This document shows, piece after piece, positions 50,601-62,600 of a DNA stretch of 64,000 nucleotides. This DNA is from Patiria miniata (taxonomy: Eukaryota > Echinodermata > Asteroidea > Valvatida > Asterinidae): assembly GCF_015706575.1 (NCBI RefSeq), contig NW_024037050.1, positions 3,100,001 to 3,164,000 on the forward strand, in the 5' to 3' direction. Each line of letters starts with the position of its first letter. The stretch's first letter is position 1. Made by a program: the position numbers and the translations under genes. The notes below the pieces were generated by a model. That model was given only the letters and a program-made list of their open reading frames with translations, did no database searches and was not told the DNA's origin.

Positions 50601-53600
50601 AATCGTTACAAAATCAAATTTTGTGGGACACACTGTAAAACAATCGGAAATTTCCTTGGAAAATTCAAAAAGTCGGATTTCCGATTAAAATCGGAAAAGT
50701 TTCATCTCTGGTGTTACCGCCAGCCGTAGCCAAGTAATTTAAGCATCATGACTCACGTGACCAATCCTTGCTCGATGATTCCTCCAAACAGACATGCCGT
50801 GATGAGCAGTTCCCTCTCAGGGTACTGGGGGAAGAACTTGTATTCCTCAAACAGGTTACGCAGCATGCACATGAACACCTCCTGCAAGATACACAGAGAA
50901 CAACGGTTGTCAATTCAAAATAGTCTTGTGCAATAAAAAAGCTGCGACACTCAGGAAACAATTCAGATTCCATCCTGGAGTCATGATTTTGTTCAAATTT
51001 GACCCTCAAAGGTCTTTTGCGGTTAAAAATCATTACCAAAACCCTAAACAAGTTCCATGGATGTAGTTGAGTCTATCACAAGTCCCTGCAAGTCCATCAC
51101 AAGTCCTCCAGTCCCAATTCAACTCACAAGCTATTCAAATGAACTTTGACAAAGACATTCGATTGTTATTGTTCGTCCACTATAACTTGTGACCAGACTT
51201 GTGAGTGGACTTGGGATGGATTCGACTACATCCCTGATAAATTCTACTTAAGTTGAAATGTTGGACACTGCCTGGAAACAACTATGTGGAAATAGAATTT
51301 GCTGCAACTGAGAGTCGATTCCCAACATACCAATCCTCTCCAGTAAGCCCCACTCACTGCGCACGTGGGCAATTGACACTTACTCTTCTACAATGCCGTG
51401 CTGCATGTTCCAGCTGAATGTGACACACGTGTGTGCTCGCATTTTGGACTTTTGTGCCCTCATATCGGACATAAACCACAGCTGTAATTGGTCAGAACAC
51501 CATGGGCGAGGCTTAATCAATTGGCCTATTCCGATTCCACACTTGTAATGTGTCAATCACAAGGCCAATCACAAGACAAGCACAAGTCCATCACAGACAA
51601 GCACAAGTACAAATCAGAAGTCATTGTGACCGATATGTGATTGACAAGTGATCGACTCGTGATCAACATGCGATGACTTGTGATTGACTTGTAATTGACT
51701 TGTGATGACTTAAGATTGACTTCCGATTGACTTGTGATGATTTGCTCAAGCCTGATTCCAAAGCAGACGGTGGACGAAAGTCTTGTCTCCGTCAGACTGA
51801 CAATGTAACCCACCCTCTCTTTCTTGACTTGCGAGTCCTTGAATCGTTTCAGCATCTGCAGCACGTCGTCCACCGACATGACGGGACTGGGCGGCTGGTT
51901 GTAGATCTGCTGGAAGTAGCCATTGGCCTCCTCGTCAATCTCAGGCGGGTAGGTCTGGCTCAGCTCGGGCCAGATATTGGAGATATCACCTGGGTAGATT
52001 GAAGGGGAGAGAAAAGATGTGAGAGTTACACCTGATTCAAGCTGGCACTCCAGAGCCGCGGTGAACCGAACATTAATCAAATTAGGATTTGCCCTTCACC
52101 GACGTATAATATGATTTACATCACCCGGACACAAAATTCCATCTCATGAATAGTTATTGCGGTACCCGCTGCTATGTACATCAGATTCGAACCAGCCAAC
52201 CGATCCCATTAGCTCGGTGGTCGAGTGGTAAGACGTCTCCGCTAGAAAGCAGGAGGTCGTGGGTTTGAGTCCCACCCGAGTGATTTTTCCAACTTTCACT
52301 CGGGAGGTAACACACTGAGTATACAGTTTTTATACGTCGGTGAAGGGCAAATCCTAATTTGATTTACCTCACCCAGATGCAAAATTCTATCTTATGAATA
52401 GTTAATGCGGTACCCGCTGCGATGTACATCACATTCGAACCAGCCAACCGGTGGTCGAGTGGTAAGACGTCTGCACTAGAAAGCAGGAGGTTGTGGGTTC
52501 AAGTCCCACCCGAGTGATTTTTTCCAACTTTCACTTGGGAGGTAACACACCGAGTATACAGTGTTTATATGTCCGTGAAGGGCAACTCCTAATTTGATTT
52601 ACATCACCCCACACCAAAATTCCATCGTATGAGTCGTTATATGAGTCTTTCGTTATCTGTGTCATACTTGCACTTTCCATCAGAGATATAATGAATTGCA
52701 TAAGCCGGTGTTGTAGTCAAGGCGCTGGTGATGGATCACAAGTACATCACACGTCCAGTCACAACTAAGTCAAAACATCAATCCACAAGTCAAGTCATAA
52801 AACAACATAGGATGAAAAGTACCAAAGGAAGTTCTTGATCACGGTGCATGAGAATGGCTTGGGAGTTGACTCGAGACTGAATGACTTGTGATTGACTTGT
52901 GATTGATTTGCGATGGAATTGTGATTACTTGTGCTCCATCACAAGCACCTTGACTGTACTCTGGTGTAAGCAGAGTGCCCGTCTGATTCTCACCTGGTTT
53001 GATGGCCCCTGCGTTGGATTTAGCTGGCTGGTTGATAGCCGGTTGGGTCTGGTTCCCAAACCCTGCACCAGGAGCAGTGCTACCGGCTTGCCTACTGAAA
53101 GGGTCCCCGCCTACTGATGGCAGAGCGCTGTTCCCTCGTAGTTCTGTCCCAAATAAAGAATTGGGGGGGGGGGAAGAGAAACACATCAGACCTCTGACAA
53201 GTGTTGGCAGCTTTTTCAGATTCTATGTAAAGGAGTCTGTATTATTTACACAAATGAAGAATGTTAATCGTACAGATGCAGCAAATGTGACAAGAATGAA
53301 GATTTAAGCTCCATTTCGATGAAATATAAAACTGGTTCCAAAAGCTTGAAATTCATAACTTCACAAAGAGTGTTTGTTGGTACCCTGACCTAGCAATACT
53401 TTGAATCAACCAATACATGTTTGAAAGGTATGTCACATCAAAAACTGAACATTTTTAAAAACAATTTAATCTTACCATGTGGGTTTGATTGTATGTTGCT
53501 GCCTCCACTCAAACTTCCAAGACCTCCACCTAGTCCTCCACCTAGTCCACCACCTAGTCCACCACCGAGACCGCCTCCCAGTCCACCCCCTAACCCACCT

Positions 53601-56600
53601 CCAAGTGTGCCTCCTAGACCACTGCTTAGACCACTGCTTAGGCCACTGCTTAGGCCACTGCTCAGGCCACTCCCAAAACCACTCCCTAGACCCCCACCTA
53701 AGCCTCCTCCTAGCCCACTGGAGCCTAATCCCCCACCCAGCCCGCCCCCGAGACCACTCCCCAAGGAGCTCCCGAACCCTCCGCCTAACCCTGAACCCGA
53801 ACCAGATCCAAACCCGCCAGCTGAGCTTCCACCAAACCCGCCACCCAATCCGGACCCGCTACCGAACCCTCCGGAGGAGTTACTCCCAAACCCACCCCCT
53901 AGCCCACCCCCAAGGCTGCTGCCTGAACCCCCGCCCAGCCCATTGGCACCCAGACCCCCGCCGAAGCCGGAAGAGCCCAGGCCCCCTGATCCTAAGCCTC
54001 CCCCAAGACTGCTGGATCCCAGACTCCCAGTGCCCAGGCCGCTTCCCCCGAGAGATCCCCCACCCAGGGAGCTACCACCCATGGAACCCCCGCCCAGGGG
54101 AGGGAATGGTTTCTGAGAGGCCGCCGCGGCGGCTGCTGATTGGATGTTGCCGAAGGCGGAGCTGAGAGGGTTGTTTGGGAAGTTGTGGATGCCTGGAGTG
54201 GTTGGGGTGGTGCTGCCAAGACCAGACATGCCACCCATGGCTTCCATCTAGAAATAACCACAACAAAAAACAAGGTAAGCCAAGTTCAAAGGAATTTTAT
54301 CCTCCTTCCTAAGAAAAGATCATGACGTTGAAAATTCTTTTTCATCAAAAAGCAGTTCTCATAGTGATGGATAATCTGGGCAAGCAATGCGTTCCACACC
54401 CTTCAATAATCCGTCATAGGTTTGCACAATAGCTTACACTATGTGTGTACATACATACTGGAAGTTGTATGTGTAGTTTGAAAGGAGTTTGAAAGTGTAG
54501 TTTCAAAATGCTCCTATTTTAACCAGAATTAATTTCCTGGGCGGAAATTTGGACTTAATATCCCTTACATAAAATTCTTCAATTTGCGACACATCAACAC
54601 ACCTTGGAAATTCTTAGTTTTTGAGTAAAATCCATATATCTATTTCGTGATAACCTTGTGGAGACGTATTCACCTACAGAAATTGCTCTGCATTTAATCT
54701 TTTGTTCCCTATTTTACCCATGTCTCCACAGGGTACCGTGTAACAGATCAGTGTGTGTGTGTACAGTGATCAGGTCGACCTGTGATTTGCTCACACCAAG
54801 ACAAAACCGTCTGCATCAAGCACAAAGGTCATGCTCAGATCACACAGCTAAGAAATTGTTTGATTATTGTGGAACAACAGCCATCTCAACACAAGATAAT
54901 CACAACCATGGTAACGTCAACGACGACGCAACAACAATTCGCATTACAATCAGATGATCCAGATGCACGCACAACGTCATAACTGCACACAGAACGACAG
55001 CTGATTTTTTAAAGCAAAAACAGACCATCGCTGACTGTTTAGTGTCGTCGCAAGGTCCCACTTAGGGTGGCTTAATATGGCATTAGGGAGGCACACATGT
55101 CCTTGCCAGTATTGCAGTGTCGGGGACTAATAGATCGGTTTTCTTTTCTCACCTGTGGTCCTATGCCAGGAGACAATGACGAGATTCCAACCTGAGATTT
55201 GATGACGCCCGGCGGCGGCCGGGACTTGAGGAGATTGGAACAGTTGGCTACCATTGTCATGATGGTCTCAGCAAGGTCAGGGGCAACGGAACTATCAAGA
55301 GCAAGACAGAAAACATGGTTGTCATGAACAAGGGAAATTTCAAACTTCAACTTGTTATCAAATTCCATAAAATATCCACATTTACTGACTCTCACTGTCC
55401 TAAAATATACCATTAGTGACATAAGACTGAACAAAAAATGAACAAAGATCAATAGAACAATTACAACTCGCACCAGAAAATGTCATTAAAAGCTCCATAA
55501 TTGACAATTTGAACACCATTTTGAGGAGTAATAATGAAGAATCCACAGTTTAAAACAAAACAGTGTTTGCTCCATCAAAGTAATAACACTTGCCCGTCAA
55601 TTCACACAAGATTTTGCCATTTCAAACGTATTTCTGGCAGGGCATTACAGAGTAATGCAAAACTGAAAGAGTTTGACGTTTGAAACAGTTAGGTACAACT
55701 TTGTTGAAAGACGACTGCCTGTCCCAGTCATTCAGAATGACTCCACAGAGTCTGGTCAATTGAAACTATTTTTACAAAACCAAAATCTGTTAGGATAGAT
55801 CGCAGGGGGTACCTTACGGACTCCGTGCACAAACTATACATGGAGCTTTTTGACCACTTTTTCAGAGCCCAGTTGATAAGACAAAATGCATGCGCGTACT
55901 GGTTCGCACGCATACGGTGCGAAGTACACATGGTTATGGTTATGGTTTATTTTCATATCATAGCACAAACAACATAATAAACAGGAAACTATATAAAGAA
56001 TGACAAAGCATGATACGAGGGATCCAGGTAAAAAGCATATGCTTGTACAAGACCCGGAACCTGTAATTACAAATTAAGCTACTAAATTAATATGTACATA
56101 CAATAGGCTGAATTCTATCAGGCAAATACACGTGACATGTTTTAATCTGATTGTGTGCAAAGTCACAGCATCTTTGCGTGAACATCAGGCGTTGTCGGCA
56201 ATGCGTTCGAATGCCCCTCCCATTGGTCATCCCACTTCTCCCTTTTGTAACCATTGAGGGGGTACTTGTGCACGGAGCCTATATTAGTTGGTTCTGAGCA
56301 ACTTTGCAGCGCCAATCTGAAACAATACCGTTAGTCTGCTCACCTTGCGCATGCTTGCAGGCATGCCAGCATGGTCCCTATAGTCTCTGGGGGCAGGACA
56401 CCAGTCTTGCCTCCCCCTGGTAGCTCCTTGGGCTCCGGGGCCAGACCGCCGATGACCTGAGGTGCCCGACGCTTCAGAAATGTCACGCAGGTCTGGACAA
56501 ACGGCTCCTGATCACAGAAACAAACATTCCCTTCTTTTAGTTTTAGGTAATTGACACAAATTTCAGGGGCTTCTGCTTATTAATCCAGTGGTGATGGCAT

Positions 56601-59600
56601 TGGACTCATATGGGGTGCTGTGGTCCAATGGTTACGGTGTTCGACTCGTGTGCCATGGTACATGGGTTCGAATCCTGACCGTGGGAACATGGTGCTTGTG
56701 CTTTTGAGCAAGGCACTTTACCATTATTGCTTCGTCCTTCGGATGGGACGTAAAGTCGTAGGTCCCGTGTGTTGTGTAATGCACGTTAAAGAACCCAGTA
56801 ACACTTATCGCTAAGAGGAGGGGTTTGCCCCGGTGTTTTTGGCAGTGGCTGCAATATGCGCAGCAGTACCATGTAAACCATTATAAGGTACTACATAATG
56901 GGTCTCATATTTCTCATAAACTTTACTTACCTTTCTTTAATAATAGACATAATTTCCAGCGCCTTGAGTACCTAATTGCTGGTAGATACGTGCGCTATAT
57001 AAGACTCCGATATTATTATTATTATATGCCATGGTACACAGGTTCAAACCATTAAGGGGGACATGTTGCTTGTGTACACTTTACTGCAATTGCCTCTCTC
57101 CACCCAGGAGTATAAATGTGTTCCTTGGAAGGTTGAGACCAGATTGCGCCAAGATTTAAAAATTCTTGGGATTTGATGATGAACAAACTCACCCCATGCT
57201 CTCTGATCTTGTCTGTCATCCATTTGTCCAGCTTCAGGTACTCCCGTCTGGACGCCAGGCAGGCCAGATCGATAACAAAGGCAAACGGCGTGGCGTTGAG
57301 CAGCAAGGACAGAGCCTTGAGGTCCTGGGCTACGTCCAGGATGCGGGAGAGACGGGTCTGGTCGTTCTCCCCCCGCATGTACCACTCTGCCATGGAATGC
57401 ATCACGATCTGACGGATGGTCAGCGACTGACCCTGAATCAACAAAAGCAATATAAACGACGTATTTTTCAATTATTATGTTTTATTTTTACAGGAAGACC
57501 CATGTTTTAGCTGCGGGATAGTGGCTCAACAAATCATCCTGTGTCTCTGTTAGTCTGCTAGTTCGTTAGTTAGTAACAAATGTTGACATTGTCTATTGCT
57601 CCTGCATATTTTGACCAATTTCGACCAAACTTTGTCAAAAGTATCTGTAGCCCAGCCCCATTATGTCACATGACCAAACTGGGGTCAAATGTCATCATGG
57701 GGTCACTGGGGTCAAAAAATGATTTTTTTTTTTTTTTACTCAAAACACTACTCCTTCCAGAAATTATATGGCACAATCACGTGACTCATGCATGAACACG
57801 CATTTGTTGGCCCGCAGCTTCTGAGATATTTCTGATCGAGCATGTTCTACAATAAATGCTTACAGGAAAGTGCCATTCACTCAAAGATAAGGAAATAATT
57901 GCTCCCTGTTATCAAAAATTGCCAGGCAGTGCTGTAGTCAAGGCACAGGTTATGAGTCACAAGTCATCATAAGTCCATCACATAGTCATCATAAGTCCAT
58001 CACAAAGTCATCATAAGTCCATTACAAAGTCATCATAAGTCCATCACATAGTTATCATAAGTCCATCACAAGTCATCATAAGCCCATTACAAAGTCATCA
58101 TAAGTTCATCACAAAGTCATCATTAGTCCATCACATAGTTATCATAAGTCCATCACAAGTCATCATAAGCCCATTACAAAGTCATCATAAGTTCATCACA
58201 AAGTCATCATTAGTCCATCACAAAGTCGTCATAAGTCCATCACAAAGTCATCATAAGTCCATCACAAAGTTATCATAAGTTCATCACAAAGTCATCATTA
58301 GTCCATCACAAAGTCATCATAAGTCCATCACAAAGTCATCACAAGTCCATCACAAAGTCATCATAAGTCCATCACAAAGTCATCATAAGTCCATCACAAG
58401 TCATCATAAGTCCATCACAAGTCGTCACAAGTCCATCACAAAGTCATCATAAGTCCATCACAAAGTCCTCATAAGTCCATCACATAGTCATCATAAGTCC
58501 ATCACAAAGTCATCATAAGTCCATCACAAAGTCATCATTAGCCCATCACAAAGTCATCATAAGTCCCTCACAAAGTCATCATAAGTCCATCACAGAGTCA
58601 TCATAAATCTATCACAAGTCATCATAAGTCCATCACAAGTCATCATAAGTCATCACAAGTCCATCACAAAGTTATTATAGGTCCATCACAAAGTCATCAT
58701 AAGTCCATCACAAAGTGATCATAAGTCCATCACAAAGTCATCGTAAGTCCATCACAAAGTCATCATGAGTCCTTCACAAAGTCATCATAAGTCCATCACA
58801 AAGTCATCATTAGCCCATCACAAGTCCATCACAAGTCATCCAGTCCCAAGTCCTCTCACAAGTGAACTGTGACAAAGGCATTGCTTCATTAGTGCTCACA
58901 TCCCATGTGAATACTTGTGACTGGACTTGTGAATCTACCCGAGACCAGACTTGTGATGTACTTGTGATCTATTTACTTTGGAATTACCAATAATCAATCG
59001 ATAAAATCAATAGAGACTGAGAGAAATTAAAACGGGGTATTCCTACCTGTCCGTGCCATGCGTAGTGCAGCACGATGCCAGAATTTGGATGATTGCCAAG
59101 AAAGATGGGCATCAAGGTTGAGATGAGCTCATGTCGCAATGGAGTCCAGATGGGCTGGTTTTGGGAGAAAAACCCAAAATGTTAATTCATTTGCGATATA
59201 AATGAAATATGACAAATGACAAACAAAGCAATTCTTGCAGAGCAAAATTGCTAAAGAAGAAAATGAGTGGCTTCATTTAAAACACAAGCATCTGAGGTTA
59301 AATGAAATGATTAAAAACAAGGAAGCAACATGAATACAAATTTTAGGCTGCTTTTATAACTATAATAACACTGAAGTAACGTTAGTTACATTACACTTTC
59401 AAATAAGTTTATTTTGTAACAAGATGAGTAACACCTATGATATAATAAAAAAACAAAGATAATGGAGCAAATTAGTTGCTTAAATCATCAAAACTGTTAC
59501 AACTCTAAACAAAAAACCCCACCCATTCTCATATGTTGCAAGTAACTATAAAACAACCTCCCAAAAATTCATCACAACAAAACAAATACGTAAGCATTTA

Positions 59601-62600
59601 TAACATGAACATATCTCATGGAATAATAACACATTTTTGTAACAATGGAATATCAATACTGTTAAAACTCCAAAAACAACACACTACTTATATGTCACAA
59701 GTGACAATAACACAACTGAAAAATTAATCATAACTAAACAAACATGTATTCATAACAAGAAAACTATGTCATGGAAATCAAACAAACTTTGTAACAATTT
59801 GAAGTGGTGTTAGAAGTAATAAGTGAATGCTGAACAATGGAACATTAGCGTAAACACCCAAGTACTCTAAAATTCAGATTGAAAATAGCTTTTCAAGAAT
59901 TTTGCTGGATGCAGGACTTGTAACAATGGAATGTAACAGGAAAACATGTCAGGGAAATCAACAAAGTTTGTAACAATTTGAAGAGCTGTTAGAATTTATA
60001 AATGAACGCTGAACAATGGAACATAAGTGGAACCACCCGAAAATCCAGATTTCCTGGATGCAGGATTATATTCCTGCAACTATGGACTTCCAACTGAGCA
60101 AATGAACGTCCAAATTAGGCTTCCAAAAGAGCCAAACGTTTCTGCCAACGTGCTTTTCCCAAGTGGGTATAACGAGTGAACTCCTCAACTGCCGATACCT
60201 GCTGGCACATCTGCTTGCGACGCCATTTATCCTGTACATTAGCCTTCATCAGTGCGGCAGTGGCTATAACGTGCTGCATTAACTCATGCTCCAGTTTCCT
60301 CTGAGATTTCCGTTAATACGGGCAAATGATGGAATCAGAATTTTGTAATCCCTACTTATATGACTGAAGTCAAGGGGGCGGGGCCGAGAAGAGGAACCAA
60401 AATGACTGTAAACAGACCATCTGTCCAAAAACATTATTTTACAGTTAAAGTGTACTAACAGGAAATGATTTTCCATTTTACTGGAGCGAATAGTTTACAG
60501 AATTGTATAATTTGAAGTGGAATTTAGATTAGGAAGCCAACCCCTTATCTTGTAAACTAAGGAGACACAAACCATTTACAGCAGTGTATAGTGCACCACT
60601 TTTTCGAGAATATTTCAATATCAGGCTGGACATCTTGAAAAATGTCCCTGCAAAATTCTTACCTTATCTCACTCATGGCATTATGCATGGTTGTTGCTAA
60701 CAGAAGCTTTTAAACAATTACATTTTGTTTTGGTTTTGCTGTTTCGCTTTCTCCTCAAACTCTGTGATAAAATTGGGATTTCAGCAGGACAGCGAATCAC
60801 AGATTAAACAATAAGGTGCTCAGTGGGCATGAAAAACGACACCTCGTAAAGAAAATAACGATGTGGATTTGTAACGTAGACATTGAGCATACCATGCATA
60901 CTGTGCATTCTCAAACCGAATGAACAGGACGGAACACACCCACGGCACTGAAAATCTCCACACACAGCACGACACACTTTTACCGCCCCCCCCCCCTCCT
61001 CCTCTGGTGTCAAAGGTTAAAAGGTCACGACCTCTACATACCTGTACTTGTAGGAGAGCCAGGAGGAGCATATCCGGGCAATGCTTGATGGGAAAGCTGA
61101 ACAGGCTCTTGACTTGCTCGTACTTGCCCGCCTCGGCGAGCTTGAGAAGCGTCTCGACGAGATCCAGCGACTTCCTGCGATTGCATCAAACAATGAGGAA
61201 TACAGGTGTTTGATAAAAGAAGGTTTTAAATGAGAACTCCGTTAAATGAAGCCCCTCCAATTGCGCATGTTTGCAATAATAGGTGCGCATCTAGAATGCC
61301 ACACTGCATGTTCTAGTGGCACGTTATACCAATGTGCATGCACGTCTGACTTTTTTGCATGCAACCCTCATAATTGTTTGATCAGTCACAGACAGTCAAA
61401 AATTTCTTCCACTTCCCCTGCCATGCATTTGTATACAGACTTGTAAAAAAAACAGTCAGATCACATTCGTGTAAACACTATGACTAGTCAAATCCTGTCA
61501 ACAGACGAAAGAGGGAACTGGTAGCTACAGCTGGCATATCAATCACCTCCAGTCAAAGCATGGCTATTTCAAATCAACAAGGGAATTTGTAACTGTTCAA
61601 AAAATTCACTAGAATGATTTTGACTGCTGTGATGGCATAGCTGAATTTGTCAGCCGGAGAGGAGGGTTTCCTGGCTGTGATTGGTCAAAGCAACATGGAG
61701 GCGGAGCTTTTATAGATTGGTCTATTCACAAAGTTGTTGCCATTGATGGTGCAGATCCTGTTTGACCCACAACTCAGGTCAACCCCAATTGACTTTTGTT
61801 TCAGAAAGGTGAACTACATGTATTATATGTTAACTGACATTTGAATTACGCCGGACTGTTTCAAAAGTCGTAGTTAGTTCAAACCTTTTGGATAATTTAG
61901 TTCAACACTGGTGTGCAACTTGGCCGCCTGAAACTGTAGTAAACAAATATTTTAATTATTTTCTTCCCTCTTCTTGTGAGGGACGGGGTGTGTGGCTGAG
62001 TGGTTAGGGTTCGTGACTCATAATCTGAGGGTTGAACATTTGAATCTTGCTGGCCATATGTCGTGTCCTTGGGCAAGCCACTTTACCCCCACTTGCCTCT
62101 CTCCACCCAGGAGTATAAATGGGTACCAGCATAAGTTGGGGAGTAACCTGCGATGGGCTGGCATCCCATCCAGGGGGGAATAGAAATGTTCTCAGTCATT
62201 TCATGCCAAGGAAACCAGAGATAAACGCCGGGCTGATGGGCCATATTGGATCATGACGGACTTAATTTTTCACGTGTGAAGGAAAATCTAAATTAAGCAG
62301 ACACTGCTTAGTTTTAGTCTCACCATGTAGCCACCTCTCTGTTATCTTCTTCTGGTGGGGCCTTCAGGATATCGATGACGACCGTGTGGCAAGGGTAGTC
62401 GGCAAAACAGAAGACCTCTGGATTGGCCAACGCCAGCTGGATCCAGGACAGCTGGTGGGGTTTCAAAAAATATTACTACTGTCAAGTTTTCCATATTGTC
62501 AAGATTTCCGTCTTGTAAAAAGGTTACTATTGTCACTGAGTGGGATATATTCTCAAAATTTGTTTCGGGTTGATGCCATATGAAGCGATGCCTTGATGTG

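Noticed and set aside
52205-52275. tRNA-Ser-like gene
   Set aside because: The T arm is good, but the anticodon arm cannot form a 5-bp stem with a 7-base loop. It is repeated in tandem within a SINE-like unit.
53421-54116. 231-residue Pro-rich open frame on the plus strand
   Set aside because: It is the antisense of the Gly-rich CNOT1 exon 8. GGN codons read backwards give Pro, so the long frame follows from composition.
54245-54247. ATG at the start of exon 8 as a possible CNOT1 start
   Set aside because: Upstream exons 1-7 encode clearly conserved CNOT1 sequence in matching phase and a splice acceptor directly precedes this ATG, so it is an internal Met. The same holds for the ATG of exon 29.
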